64,000 nt of DNA from Clostridia bacterium (lineage in GTDB: Bacteria; Bacillota; Clostridia; Oscillospirales; Butyricicoccaceae): positions 18,417-82,416 of the forward strand of contig JAFQTO010000049.1 in assembly GCA_017408985.1 (NCBI GenBank). The letters run 5' to 3'. A model generated the notes under the pieces. The model did no database searches. It saw only the letters and a program-made list of their open reading frames with translations, and had not been told where the DNA came from. Both the position numbers and the translations under genes were made by a program. Shown piece by piece: positions 24,826-34,181 of the stretch (position 1 is the stretch's first letter; the number at the start of each line of letters is the position of its first letter).

Positions 24826-26208
24826 GTGAAAAAATTATTATCGGTCACCTTTATTGTTGCACTTGTTCTTTCTGTTTTGCCAATGTCGGTATCTGCCGCC
24901 GGCGCTCCCGAGCTTGACGCTCAGGCGGCTATACTCTGTGCCGTCAGCGACGACGGGAAGTACGACCTCGTACTGTATGAAAAGAACGCCGATGAGAAGA
25001 TGTACCCTGCCTCGCTTACCAAGATAATGACGGCTATCGTAGCGCTGGAGCACGAAAATGACTTAAGTGCCGAGTTTATTGCCTACGCCAAATCTCTGGA
25101 GGTGCTGGGCAAGGGGGTCTACTACCTGATGCCCGGTGAGAAGATGGCGTTCTCCGATTATCTCAACCTGATGCTTGTCCCCTCTTATAACGAGGCTGCC
25201 AACGTCATTGCCTACAACATAGGCGGCAATCTTGAGGCTTTTGTTGAGATGATGAACGACAAGGCGGCTGAGCTTGGCTGCACGGGCACACATTTTACCA
25301 ACGCACACGGTCTCCACGACGAAAACCACTACACCACCGCAAGAGATATGCTGACGATTGCAAGATACGCCATGCAGAACGAGACATTCGCACAGATAGT
25401 TGCACAGACGGGCATCACTCTCCCCGTCACCAACAAGCACAAGACCGAGAGCTACCTGCCCACCACCAACGACCTGCTCCGCAAGAGTCAGGGGGTTTAC
25501 CTGGAGAAGGCTACCGGCATCAAAACCGGTTACACATCGGCTGCGGGCAACTGTCTTGCCGCGTCCTACTATGACCCCGAGCTGGGATTTGAGTATTACA
25601 GTGTCGTTCTGGGATGCCCCGAACCCACCAGCGAAAAATCCAAGGTCAGCTTCACCGATACCAAAACGCTTATTAAGTACGCCACCACGGGCTTTTCCGA
25701 ACAGCCGATACTCAGAGCTACACAGCCTATTGTGGAAGTTCCCGTTACCCTCTCTCCCGACGGCACTTCGGTAGTGCTGCTGCCCGAGAAGTCGGTGTCC
25801 GACTTTTTGCCCAACACATTCAACTACGAGACCGACCTGCACATCAGAGCCGAGGGCGAGGCACTTCCTGCAGACTTCGATCCCACGGGCAAGGTAATAC
25901 TCACCTACTCGGTACCTGCCGAGATAGAGGCACCTATCGAAAAGGGTCAGGCGCTGGGCACACTCAAGCTGGAGTTTGACGGCAGAGAGATATGCACTAT
26001 GAACCTGCTCAGTTCGCTGACACTCACCAAATCCGAGGTACTGGACACGGTCAATACATTCCAGAACTTTACGCAGACCAAGGCGTTCAAGTACCTGGTC
26101 ATCGGTATCGTGGCGCTTATCGTTGTTCTGGTGGTCGTGATCATCATAACCGCAAGTGCCCGCCGCAAAAAGCGCAGAAAATACGGCAGAGGCAGATACT
26201 CAAGATAA
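24826..26208 (+). CDS. D-alanyl-D-alanine carboxypeptidase (low-molecular-weight PBP, family S11)
   Basis: A 460-residue exported enzyme that trims the terminal D-Ala from wall pentapeptides. After a signal peptide ending SVSAA, the active-site motifs are SLTK (Ser63, Lys66), SYN (Ser120) and KTG near residue 230. The domain after about 290 is the C-terminal beta-sandwich of PBP5-type enzymes. A transmembrane helix (about 425-447) and a basic tail KKRRKYGRGR anchor it. The GTG start follows AAAGGAG. The D-Ala released could be a substrate for the alanine racemase and dehydrogenase at 56.6-59.0 kb. Confidence 0.93.
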   Translation: MKKLLSVTFIVALVLSVLPMSVSAAGAPELDAQAAILCAVSDDGKYDLVLYEKNADEKMYPASLTKIMTAIVALEHENDLSAEFIAYAKSLEVLGKGVYYLMPGEKMAFSDYLNLMLVPSYNEAANVIAYNIGGNLEAFVEMMNDKAAELGCTGTHFTNAHGLHDENHYTTARDMLTIARYAMQNETFAQIVAQTGITLPVTNKHKTESYLPTTNDLLRKSQGVYLEKATGIKTGYTSAAGNCLAASYYDPELGFEYYSVVLGCPEPTSEKSKVSFTDTKTLIKYATTGFSEQPILRATQPIVEVPVTLSPDGTSVVLLPEKSVSDFLPNTFNYETDLHIRAEGEALPADFDPTGKVILTYSVPAEIEAPIEKGQALGTLKLEFDGREICTMNLLSSLTLTKSEVLDTVNTFQNFTQTKAFKYLVIGIVALIVVLVVVIIITASARRKKRRKYGRGRYSR

Positions 26209-26227
26209 AACCGAATAGGTCATCTTT

Positions 26228-26261
26228 ACTCGGGGCAGAGTGATCTGCCCCGAGTTTTTTG
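26228..26261 (+). terminator. Terminator after the carboxypeptidase gene
   Basis: The arms ACTCGGGGCAG and CTGCCCCGAGT are followed by TTTTTT. Confidence 0.9.
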
Positions 26262-26282
26262 TTGTGATCCTAAAGAGAAATC

Positions 26283-26915
26283 TTACTTGGTGCCGAAGAT
26301 ACGGTCGCCTGCATCGCCCAGACCGGGAACGATGTAGCCGTGATCGTTGAGGCAATCGTCCAGCGCGGCGCAGTAGATGTCAACGTCGGGATGATCGCGG
26401 GTAATGCGCTCGATGCCCTCGGGTGCGGCAATGATGTTGAGCAGCTTGATGCTGGTCACTCCGCGCTTTTTGAGGAATGTGATAGCCGCAGATGCCGAGC
26501 CGCCGGTGGCAAGCATGGGATCGACCACGAAAACGTCGCGCTTATCGATATCGCAGGGCAGCTTGCAGTAATACTCCACGGGCTCAAGGGTCTCGGGGTC
26601 ACGGTACAGACCGATATGACCGATCTTTGCCGAAGGGATAAGCTCCAGCATAGCGTCTACCATACCCAGACCTGCGCGGAGGATAGGGACGATAGCCAGC
26701 TTCTTGCCTGCCAGCACGCGCACCTTTGCCTCGGCAACGGGGGTCTTGATGGTGATCTGACGGGTCTTGAGGTCGCGGGTGGCGTCATAGCACATCAGCA
26801 TGGCTATTTCGCCGACTATCTCGCGGAATTCTTTGACACCCGTGGTATCCTTGCGGATGATGGACAGCTTGTGCTGGATAAGGGGATGGTCAAAAATGTG
26901 TACTCTGTCAGTCAT
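26283..26915 (-). CDS. upp: Uracil phosphoribosyltransferase
   Basis: A 210-residue cytoplasmic enzyme making UMP from uracil and [24 protein letters not shown] at the start, [14 protein letters not shown] in the middle and the PRPP loop [12 protein letters not shown] are standard, and [11 protein letters not shown] ends the protein. The ATG at 26915 gives the usual length; an extension of five codons to 26930 is unlikely. It follows rpiB after 11 bases in a four-gene run. Confidence 0.95.
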   Translation of the reverse strand: MTDRVHIFDHPLIQHKLSIIRKDTTGVKEFREIVGEIAMLMCYDATRDLKTRQITIKTPVAEAKVRVLAGKKLAIVPILRAGLGMVDAMLELIPSAKIGHIGLYRDPETLEPVEYYCKLPCDIDKRDVFVVDPMLATGGSASAAITFLKKRGVTSIKLLNIIAAPEGIERITRDHPDVDIYCAALDDCLNDHGYIVPGLGDAGDRIFGTK

Positions 26916-26926
26916 TGCTTTATACC

Positions 26927-27367
26927 TCACTTATTATCAAGGTCATTGACCATATCTATACGGATCTGATGTCTGCCGCCCTCAAAGGGGGTATCCAGGA
27001 AGGTATCCACGATCTTGAACGCCAGTCCCTCACCTACTACGCGCTGACCGAAGCATACTATATTGGCGTCGTTATGTGCGCGGGTGGCTTCTGCCGAGAA
27101 GCAGTCGGACACGCAGGCTGCGCGGATACCCTTGATCTTGTTTGCCGCCATAGACATACCTACGCCCGTGCCGCAGACCAGGATGCCCTTCTCGGCGCTG
27201 CCCGAGGTCACCTCTTCGGCTACCTTTTTGGCGAATACGGGATAATGGCAGGATGCGCTGTCATATGTTCCGCAGTCGGTCACCTCAAAACCTCTCTGTT
27301 TGAGATGCTCGATAACTGCATTCTTGAGCGTGAGACCTGCGTGGTCACATCCGATAGCTACTTTCAT
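26927..27367 (-). CDS. rpiB: Ribose-5-phosphate isomerase B
   Basis: The protein has 146 residues. [11 protein letters not shown] near the start, a [14 protein letters not shown] block and [20 protein letters not shown] are the RpiB/LacAB signatures; Cys65 and the His in HYP are near the active site. It interconverts ribose and ribulose 5-phosphates, feeding PRPP for the Upp encoded next. It overlaps tsaB by 4 bases. Confidence 0.95.
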   Translation of the reverse strand: MKVAIGCDHAGLTLKNAVIEHLKQRGFEVTDCGTYDSASCHYPVFAKKVAEEVTSGSAEKGILVCGTGVGMSMAANKIKGIRAACVSDCFSAEATRAHNDANIVCFGQRVVGEGLAFKIVDTFLDTPFEGGRHQIRIDMVNDLDNK

Positions 27368-28035
27368 TTTGCTTCCTTCTCCTTTTTCATTCTTTCTGCC
27401 TGAGAGTCTTTCATATATACGGGGTTAATTTGATGACACGGGATATGCTCCAAACAAAACGCCGCAAGGGCGGAATTGGCGGCACTCTGCTGCTGCTGAG
27501 TATCCACGAACAGATCGTCGGGGGCGATGTTCAGCAGTTCCTTTGAGCCCTCGCCGCACAGACGGACGACGCCCTCAAAGCTCTTTGCCTCCTCGATTAT
27601 CTGCTCACCGCTGAGCACGGCATCTTCGCTCAGTCTGACCAGTCTGCCACCCGCCCGCTCGAAAAATGCGCAGAAGTATTCGTTGGGGCGCGCTTTGACC
27701 GCGGCGCAGATGACGCCCGAAACGGTAACTCCCATTGCCGCAGACAAGAGCGTAGGCACGGCGGCGCAGGGCTTGCTGCTCATCAGGGCAAATCCCTTGA
27801 CTGCGGCAATGCCGATACGCAGTCCCGTAAAGGAGCCGGGGCCGACGGTTGCGGCAAAAACGTCTATATCGGAGAGTGTCAGCCCTTCCTCTCGCAGCAT
27901 TTGCTCACACAGAGGGAGCAGGGCGCGGCTGTGGCTGAGATTGGTGTCCTGACTTTTTTCGTTTATAAGCACACCGTCACGGGCGACGGCGCAGGATGCG
28001 CGTTTGCCCGAAGTATCAAGTGCTAAAATGAGCAT
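27364..28035 (-). CDS. tsaB: tRNA t6A biosynthesis protein TsaB
   Basis: A 223-residue protein of the ASKHA fold that partners TsaD in making N6-threonylcarbamoyl-adenosine in tRNAs reading ANN codons. MLILALDTSGKRASCAVARD, LLPLCEQMLREEGLTLSDID and TVGPGSFTGLRIG are diagnostic. The ATG at 28035 overlaps the last base of the tsaE stop (TAATG); the longer reading frame inside tsaE is rejected. The C-terminal tail is Lys-rich. Confidence 0.93.
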   Translation of the reverse strand: MLILALDTSGKRASCAVARDGVLINEKSQDTNLSHSRALLPLCEQMLREEGLTLSDIDVFAATVGPGSFTGLRIGIAAVKGFALMSSKPCAAVPTLLSAAMGVTVSGVICAAVKARPNEYFCAFFERAGGRLVRLSEDAVLSGEQIIEEAKSFEGVVRLCGEGSKELLNIAPDDLFVDTQQQQSAANSALAAFCLEHIPCHQINPVYMKDSQAERMKKEKEAK

Positions 28036-28454
28036 TATTCCATCACCCTTATCCTTCTGTCGGTCTCGCTGAGCTTTTCTATCGTGATCTTCATACAATC
28101 GGGAGGCAGAGCGTCCTCGATATTCTCGCTCCACTCCACGATGCACAGAGCGTCTGAGTCTATGTAATCCTCCCAGCCTATCTCGTACAGCCGCTCGCTG
28201 TCGGTGATGCGGTACATATCAAAATGACAGACACGTCTGGTGCCGTAATACTCGTTGACTATATTGTAGGTAGGGCTGCTTGCCCTCTGTCTGCAATCAA
28301 AACCCTGAGCAACGCCCGAAACAAAGGCGGTCTTGCCTGCGCCCAGTCCTCCGTAAAGGGCGACCACCGAAACGCTGTGCATCCTCTGTGCCAGCTGTTT
28401 GCCCAAAAGTGCCGTTTCCTCGGGCGAATGTGTGATATATTCTGCCGTGTTCAA
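28035..28454 (-). CDS. tsaE: tRNA t6A biosynthesis ATPase TsaE
   Basis: A 139-residue P-loop protein. LYGGLGAGKTAFVSGVAQG is the Walker A block, SPTYNIVNEY and CHFDMYRI follow, and GWEDYIDSDALCIVEWSENI carries the Trp and Glu typical of TsaE (YjeE). It assists the TsaB-TsaD complex. The TTG start at 28454 is chosen because GGGGAGG lies 8 bases upstream; a TTG at 28496 would add 14 residues without a site. It heads tsaE-tsaB-rpiB-upp. Confidence 0.92.
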   Translation of the reverse strand: MNTAEYITHSPEETALLGKQLAQRMHSVSVVALYGGLGAGKTAFVSGVAQGFDCRQRASSPTYNIVNEYYGTRRVCHFDMYRITDSERLYEIGWEDYIDSDALCIVEWSENIEDALPPDCMKITIEKLSETDRRIRVME

Positions 28455-28500
28455 TGCCGTTTCCTCCCCTGTCGTGGGAATGGTACACTTATCCAACTGT

Positions 28501-28529
28501 ATTATACCACCTTCTTAACAATTTGAAAA
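28501..28529 (-). promoter_or_regulatory. Promoter of tsaE-tsaB-rpiB-upp
   Basis: On the minus strand, TATAAT (28501-28506) follows TTTTCA (28524-28529) by 17 bases. The -10 box is perfect and the -35 box matches 4 of 6. Confidence 0.6.
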
Positions 28530-28539
28530 GAGAAATATT

Positions 28540-28573
28540 AAGCGCACCCGACCAATATTCGGGTGCGCTTTGG
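28540..28573 (-). terminator. Terminator at the 3' end of the paralogue array
   Basis: The arms AAGCGCACCC and GGGTGCGCTT flank an 11-base loop, 17 bases past the stop of paralogue 1. The T-run is weak. Confidence 0.6.
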
Positions 28574-28589
28574 GTTTTGGACAGATCGT

Positions 28590-30395
28590 TCAGTTTGATG
28601 CAGAAGGTCTGATCACGGCAAATACGTCTCTGCCTATAAGGCTGAGCAGGGTCTCTTTGGTGTCTGCGCCGTAGATCAGCTTGCCGCTTTTCAGGTTGAG
28701 TATACGGTTGCTGTCAAGCATCATATACGCGTAGGTGTTCGTTTTTTCTCTCGCGATCAGTATATCGCCTGCGTATATCTGATTGCTGAATATACCGTAG
28801 GTGCGCTCACCTGCGTACAGCTCGCTGCTGAGGCACAGATATCCGCCGTACATCACGGGCACCACCATATCGATATACTCGCTGTCTGCGTTAAGCTCGT
28901 AGTGGGTACTGCTCTCGTACTGCTTAAACAGACTGTTGAGCAAGGTCTCGGTTTCCGGCAGTTCAAACTCAACCCCTGCCGCGGTGTAGACCTTGTCGGC
29001 AAGAGCAATGCCCCGCTCGGTCATAGAGGGAGCGTCGGTGGCAGCGGCGGCAACCGCATAGGTCTGATGCACGTTCAGGTGCCGGCCTACATAGATATCA
29101 CGGCATCTGACGTCAACTCCGCCTACCGCTGAGCCTTCGCCGCTGATGGCTGTGCCGTAGAGGGCGGGATCGTTTTCTACCCTGACCGTGTAGGAAACGG
29201 TCACATCATCGCCCGCAGGGACAGTGACAGAGTCCCACTTGATGCTTCTGCCCACGGTAGAGTCGCCGCCCGACACGTACTCGGTGCCGAGGGGCACCTG
29301 CGCCGTCAGCTTGAGGGATGCATCGGTGGTGCGGTCGTTGCGGATATAGAAGCTGAAGGTTATCTCCTCTCCCAGATCGGCGCTCTGACCGAGGGCGTGG
29401 GAGCTGAGTTTTTCAACGTAGATGTCCTTGAGGTTTTCCACTCTGGCTTGGGTCTTGTAGGTTATTTTGGCATCGGTATACTTTTTGAGGGGACGGACGA
29501 CAGACCAGCAGGCTTCATCCCAGAAGTAGTAATAATTATCCTCCTCGAAGAAGCTGAGCACCTCGCGGGTACGCACGCTGCCGTTGACCTCTGTGCGGTC
29601 GTGGTTTGAGCTGTGATCGTAGTTGCCGCCGCCTTTTGAGCTGAAATATGCGCTGTCGATCATCATACCGTCACCGATATAGATGAGTGCGTGGCCGCCG
29701 TCGGGCGAGGGATGGTCGCAGGCAATTATATCACCCTGCTGCAGGGAGTTGAGGAAGTTCTGCTCAACCAGTCTGCGCTCGTATGCGGTCTCTCTGCCCG
29801 TTATATAGTAGGTGAAAACGTGCATATCCACCGCATCCCGCAGGGCGTTGGTGCCGCTGGCTTTGATATCCAGACCGAACGCCTCCCAGAACACGTCGTA
29901 GGTGAACGCCGAACAGTTGGTGTAGCCTGTGTTCTGGCTCGTGCAGTCCTCGGGAGAATTGGTGTGGTACTGAGGACGGGTGACTTTGGCAACGCCGCTC
30001 AGGTCCTTCATCAGTCGGGAGCAGTCGTACTGCAGCCACACCTCACGGGCAAGGTAAGACTTGGCCACCGTGACTATAGCCTCCGCCTCGGGAGAGATAT
30101 AGGAGCCGTTGAGAGGGTCATGTTCCCAGGGGATAACAAGCTCGGGGATGCCGTCATCGGCGGTGGGCTCGTCGGGGGTCTGTGTGTCCGATTGGGTGCC
30201 GTCCTGAGCGCCGTTTTGAGTATCATCCTGCTCTCCGCTCTGTGTGCCGTCGGGAGTGGGGGTGCTGTCGTCCTGCTGAGCATTATCCTGCAGGGTGTCT
30301 TTGTTTTCGGGTGGGTCTTGCTGCGCCTCGCCGCAGCCTGCAAAGACCGCAAGGGCAAGCAAAAGCGCCAGCATAAGGGTAAGATATCTTCTCAT
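28590..30395 (-). CDS. NlpC/P60-like lipoprotein, array paralogue 1 of 13
   Basis: A 601-residue protein; layout mapped here as the type example. Lipobox VFAGC (Cys21) precedes an acidic tether (22-85). The peptidase-like domain (about 95-305) has YTNCSAF (Cys161), SLQQGDI, GGHALIYIGDG (His235) and WSVVRPL. The third catalytic position, 12 residues after His235, is Asp247 instead of His. A DUF11-type sandwich follows (about 325-412; EEITFSFYIRN, TEYVSGGD, VTVSYTVRV). The C-terminal domain (about 450-601) repeats the NlpC pattern in degenerate form: VVPVMYGGYLC, AGDILIARE, YAYMMLDSN, VFAVIRP. The start follows AAAGGAGACC. Likely cuts or binds peptide on the cell surface; the exact bond is unknown. 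Confidence 0.82.
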   Translation of the reverse strand: MRRYLTLMLALLLALAVFAGCGEAQQDPPENKDTLQDNAQQDDSTPTPDGTQSGEQDDTQNGAQDGTQSDTQTPDEPTADDGIPELVIPWEHDPLNGSYISPEAEAIVTVAKSYLAREVWLQYDCSRLMKDLSGVAKVTRPQYHTNSPEDCTSQNTGYTNCSAFTYDVFWEAFGLDIKASGTNALRDAVDMHVFTYYITGRETAYERRLVEQNFLNSLQQGDIIACDHPSPDGGHALIYIGDGMMIDSAYFSSKGGGNYDHSSNHDRTEVNGSVRTREVLSFFEEDNYYYFWDEACWSVVRPLKKYTDAKITYKTQARVENLKDIYVEKLSSHALGQSADLGEEITFSFYIRNDRTTDASLKLTAQVPLGTEYVSGGDSTVGRSIKWDSVTVPAGDDVTVSYTVRVENDPALYGTAISGEGSAVGGVDVRCRDIYVGRHLNVHQTYAVAAAATDAPSMTERGIALADKVYTAAGVEFELPETETLLNSLFKQYESSTHYELNADSEYIDMVVPVMYGGYLCLSSELYAGERTYGIFSNQIYAGDILIAREKTNTYAYMMLDSNRILNLKSGKLIYGADTKETLLSLIGRDVFAVIRPSASN

Positions 30396-30428
30396 AAACG
30401 GTCTCCTTTCTTGAGAGAGGGGGCGTTA

Positions 30429-32219
30429 TCACTTGTAATCGTTATAAACTGCCGAGGGGCGGATAAACAGGAATCGGTACATTCCCTGCCCGCTTATGAT
30501 GGCATCGTTTGCCGAGGCGTTGGCAAGAGCTTTGCCGCTCATAAGGTCGATCACTCTGCCTGCACCTGCGTACATATAGGCGTAATAGGTGCCCTTTTCC
30601 TCGCCTATCATAATATCGCCTATATACAGCTGATACGATTTTGCACCTCTTGTGCGCTCAGAGTCATAGAGGGGGCTGTTTCTTACAAAACTGCCGCCGT
30701 AGAGGGTGGGAATGAGCATCTCAAAATACTCGCCCTCTCTCAGCACTCTGTACTGACCCTCCACCTGATTGCTGGGGGCTAAAATCTGATCGAATATATC
30801 CTCGACAGAGGGCAGGGATATATCTATCCCCGCGTTTTTGTAAAGGGCGTTTGCAAGCTCCATGCCCCGCTCGGTATAAGAGGACAGCTTGCCGCTCTCT
30901 GCCATCAGAGATGCCGACTGTGCGCTTGTCAGATGCTTGCCTATATACACCTTGCGGCATCTGACGGCAACTCCGCCTACGGTGGCGTCCTCACCGTAAA
31001 CGTAACCGCCGCCGTAGAGGGCGGGGTCGTCCTTGACCCTGACCGTATAGGATACGGTCACGCTCTCCCCTGCAGGTACGGTGACCGTCCACTTGAGGGC
31101 CCTGCCCGTGACGGTATCCCCGCCCGAGACGTAGGTGGTATTTTCGGGAACTTTGTCTGTAATGTCAAGTGTGGCATCGGTGGTGCGGTCGTTGCGGATA
31201 CAGAAGCTGAAGGTTATCTCCTCGCCTAAGTCGGCGCTCTGACCGAGAGCGTGGGAAGAAAGCTTTTCCACATAGATATTCTTGAGGTTTTCCATACGGT
31301 TAAGGGTCTTTTGGGTGGGTTTTGCATCGGTATATTTGTCAAGAGGTCTGACTATCGCCCAGCATTTTTCGTCCCAGAACCAGTAATAGTTGTCCTCTTC
31401 AAAAAAGCTGAGTATCTCCCTGTAACGCACGCTGCCGTTGACCTCAAGTCTGTCACGGTTGTTGACGTAATCGTAGTTGCCGCCGCCCCGAGAACCGAAA
31501 TAGGCGCTGTCTATCATCATACCGTCACCGATATAAATAAGGGCGTGACCGCCGCTTTTGGGGTGTCGGCACACGATTATGTCACCCTGCTGAACGGTGT
31601 TTATAAACCGCTGTCCTATCTCAAACCGCTCCTCCTCGGTCTCTTTGCCCGTTATGTAGTAGGTGAAAACGTGCATATCGGTGCCTTTTTCCATCAAGCT
31701 TTGGGTGTCGGGGCACTCGATATCCAGTCCCAGCGCCTCCCAATACACATCGTAGGTAAACGCCGAACAGTTGGTATAGCCTATGTACTGTGAGGTGCAG
31801 TCCTCGGGAGAATTCTCGTGATACTGAGGTCTGTACTGCTGATAGCTGCCCTCGCCTGACGCGGGGTAGTGCTTGTTATCGTACTGAAGCCACACTTTGC
31901 GGGCAAGATACGCCTCGGCAACGGTAACTATCGCTTCCGCCTCGGGCGAAATATACGAGCCGTTGAGAGGGTTATTCTCCCACGGGATGTCAAAGCCCGA
32001 GGGATGGGTCTTCTGCTCCCCTGCCGAGGGGTCAGGGTCGGCGGTGTCGGGCTGTTCGGTGGCTTCGGGGTCGGTGGTGTCATCCTGAGTCTCAGAGTCC
32101 TTCGCGGTGTCCGTATCCTGAGACGTTTTTTGCGCATCTGCCTGAGAGCTGTCGCCGCAGGCGGCAAAAACCCACGCCAGCACAGCCAGCATCAGCAGTA
32201 TTGCAAGCAGTTTTTTCAT
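30429..32219 (-). CDS. NlpC/P60-like lipoprotein, array paralogue 2 of 13
   Basis: The protein has 596 residues with lipobox VFAAC (Cys21). Catalytic-domain residues are Cys151 (YTNCSAF), His225 (GGHALIYIGDG) and Asp237 in place of the usual His, the same change as in paralogue 1. The two share a run from NLKDIYVEKLSSH through the DUF11 start that is nearly identical, so they are sister copies. The C-terminal domain has LIPTLYGGSFV and YRFLFIRPSA. The start at 32219 follows AAAAGGGGGAGAGG; a longer frame to 32372 crosses its promoter and is rejected. It leads a two-gene unit with paralogue 1 (33-base gap). Confidence 0.82.
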   Translation of the reverse strand: MKKLLAILLMLAVLAWVFAACGDSSQADAQKTSQDTDTAKDSETQDDTTDPEATEQPDTADPDPSAGEQKTHPSGFDIPWENNPLNGSYISPEAEAIVTVAEAYLARKVWLQYDNKHYPASGEGSYQQYRPQYHENSPEDCTSQYIGYTNCSAFTYDVYWEALGLDIECPDTQSLMEKGTDMHVFTYYITGKETEEERFEIGQRFINTVQQGDIIVCRHPKSGGHALIYIGDGMMIDSAYFGSRGGGNYDYVNNRDRLEVNGSVRYREILSFFEEDNYYWFWDEKCWAIVRPLDKYTDAKPTQKTLNRMENLKNIYVEKLSSHALGQSADLGEEITFSFCIRNDRTTDATLDITDKVPENTTYVSGGDTVTGRALKWTVTVPAGESVTVSYTVRVKDDPALYGGGYVYGEDATVGGVAVRCRKVYIGKHLTSAQSASLMAESGKLSSYTERGMELANALYKNAGIDISLPSVEDIFDQILAPSNQVEGQYRVLREGEYFEMLIPTLYGGSFVRNSPLYDSERTRGAKSYQLYIGDIMIGEEKGTYYAYMYAGAGRVIDLMSGKALANASANDAIISGQGMYRFLFIRPSAVYNDYK

Positions 32220-32240
32220 TCCCTCTCCCCCTTTTGAGAT

Positions 32241-32269
32241 ATTATATACCATAATAGTGTTGTTTGCAA
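32241..32269 (-). promoter_or_regulatory. Promoter of paralogues 2 and 1
   Basis: On the minus strand, TTGCAA (32264-32269) and TATAAT (32241-32246) are separated by 17 bases. Confidence 0.72.
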
Positions 32270-32280
32270 TAGCCTGCTCA

Positions 32281-32322
32281 AAAAAATCCTGCTGCGGCGG
32301 GGCTTGCCCGTCGCCGCAGGAT
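32281..32322 (-). terminator. Terminator between paralogue 3 and paralogue 2
   Basis: On the minus strand, ATCCTGCGGCG and CGCCGCAGCAGGAT form a long GC-rich stem that is followed by TTTTTTT. It separates the 8-gene unit upstream from paralogues 2 and 1. Confidence 0.88.
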
Positions 32323-32358
32323 CTTAAGATTATGCGGTGTGGTTTGCGGGTATGTTTT

Positions 32359-34116
32359 TTACAGTCCTGCACCGGGTCTTATGACAACGAATCTGTCATA
32401 GCCGCAGGGGCTCATCAGCGCGTCTCTCGTTTCCATCAGGTCGAGGATCTTTCCGCTGTTAAGGTCCATAACCTTATTGTTGCCTGTATAGATGTATGAC
32501 TGCTCCTTGCCTGCTTCAACGCACATAAGGATATCGCCAACGTACATCTGGACGGCAAGTATACCGCTGGTGCGGCGGCTGCCGTAATAGTAGTTGGAGG
32601 TGCCCACATAGTATCCGCCGTACATCGTAGGCGCGATAAGGGACATATACTTGTTTGCGGTATTGAGCACGTAGTGGGTAGTGGTGTTGCCGTAGAGGCT
32701 GAACACTTCGTTGAGGGTTGCACTCACGCCGTCTACGGTGACGGTTATGCCTGCGTCGGCGTAGATCTTCTCGGCAAGAGCGATGCCTCTCTGGGTGGCT
32801 GCAGCCTGCTTATCGGCGGCGGCTGTAACGGCAGACATCTGGTCGGCGGTAAGGTGCCTGCCAACGTATACGGGCTGGCATCTTACGCCGACACCGCCTA
32901 CGGTGGCATCATCGCTGTAGATATAGCCGCCGTTATACAGGGCGGGGTCGTTATTGACTCTTACCGTGTAGCTGACCTCGGCGGTCTCGCCGCTGGCAAG
33001 CTTGACTACCCAGCTAAGATCGTTGCCGTCGACCTTGTCTCCGCCCGAAACGTAAGTGCTGTTTGCAGGGACGGTATCGGTAACGGTCAGCTCAACCGAG
33101 TCGGTTCTGCCGTTGCGGATAAAGAAGGTAAAAGTTATCTCCTCACCCAGGTCTGCCGTCTGGGAAACGGTGTGGGAAGAAAGCTTCTCCACATAGACGT
33201 TCTGCAGATTCTTTATCCTTGCCTGAGTCTCCTCGGTAATGGTAACGTCGGTGTACTTGATGAGGGGACGGACGATGGAATAGGAGCTTTCGGTCCAGAA
33301 ATAGCAGTTTTCTCCCTCGGTGAACAACTCGTCAAGGCTGCGGTATGCGATACTGCCGCGGGGCTCTATCTTGTCCACGTTCTGACCGTAGTCGTAGTTG
33401 CCGCCGCCGGGTGCGGAGGAATGGAGTATCTGTCCGTCGCCCACGTACAGCATAGCGTGGCCGCTCTGCTGGTCGGCGTGACGGCAGTTGATGATATCAC
33501 CCGGCTGAAGCAGGCTGCGGTACTGTTCCTCAATGGCTTTTTTCTCCGCGTCGGTCTCCTTGCCGGTTATCTTGTGGTAGAACACCTGCATATCTTTGGC
33601 TGTATCCAGAGCGGCGGTGTACCAATGGACTATATCAAGGTCAAAGGCTTCCTTGTAAACGTCGTAGCAGAATGCGGCGCAGTTGGTGTACGCGGTGTAC
33701 TGACGGGTGCAGTCCTCGGGAGAGTTGGTGTGTCTCTGCCAGCGGTAAATGGCAGGCGAGAAAACGTTGCCCGTGACCAGACGGGTATCATCGTACTGCA
33801 GATAGACCTTGCGGGCATAATATGCCTCGGCGACTACAACCAGTGCCTCCTGCTCGGGGGTGTCAAAGGTACGCAGAGAGGTGGGGTCGGGGGTCTCTTC
33901 TTTTTGGGGAGTGTCGGTTGTGCTGCCGCCCTGACTGTCGCCCGATTGGGTGGAGTCGGGGTCTTTTGTCTGGGTGCTGTCGTCAGGTTGGGTGTTGTCG
34001 GGTTTGTTCTCTGTAGAGGCGTCGGGGTTTTGGGGCTGGTCGGTGCTGTCGCCGCAGCCGGCAAAAACTGCCGTCAGCATCAGCAGGGCGAGTATAAGCG
34101 CGGTAAGTTTTTTCAT
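32359..34116 (-). CDS. NlpC/P60-like lipoprotein, array paralogue 3 of 13
   Basis: The protein has 585 residues. The signal MKKLTALILA with lipobox VFAGC is almost the same in paralogues 3, 4, 5 and 9. Tether 22-80 is rich in Asp, Thr, Gln and Pro. Active-site residues are Cys146 (YTNCAAFCYDVY), His220 and His232 (ILHSSAPGGG). The segment DIVHWYTAAL to GKETDAEKK is shared almost unchanged with paralogue 4, its nearest relative. The DUF11 block reads YVSGGDKVDGNDL, and the C-terminal degenerate domain has APTMYGGYYVGTS and FVVIRPGAGL. The start follows GGAGGCAA. It is last in an 8-gene unit. Confidence 0.82.
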   Translation of the reverse strand: MKKLTALILALLMLTAVFAGCGDSTDQPQNPDASTENKPDNTQPDDSTQTKDPDSTQSGDSQGGSTTDTPQKEETPDPTSLRTFDTPEQEALVVVAEAYYARKVYLQYDDTRLVTGNVFSPAIYRWQRHTNSPEDCTRQYTAYTNCAAFCYDVYKEAFDLDIVHWYTAALDTAKDMQVFYHKITGKETDAEKKAIEEQYRSLLQPGDIINCRHADQQSGHAMLYVGDGQILHSSAPGGGNYDYGQNVDKIEPRGSIAYRSLDELFTEGENCYFWTESSYSIVRPLIKYTDVTITEETQARIKNLQNVYVEKLSSHTVSQTADLGEEITFTFFIRNGRTDSVELTVTDTVPANSTYVSGGDKVDGNDLSWVVKLASGETAEVSYTVRVNNDPALYNGGYIYSDDATVGGVGVRCQPVYVGRHLTADQMSAVTAAADKQAAATQRGIALAEKIYADAGITVTVDGVSATLNEVFSLYGNTTTHYVLNTANKYMSLIAPTMYGGYYVGTSNYYYGSRRTSGILAVQMYVGDILMCVEAGKEQSYIYTGNNKVMDLNSGKILDLMETRDALMSPCGYDRFVVIRPGAGL

Positions 34117-34181
34117 AAAAATTGCCTCCGTTTTGCAGAAAGCGGCAAGGCTGCACGCCCTGCCGCAATTGCGTATAAAGA

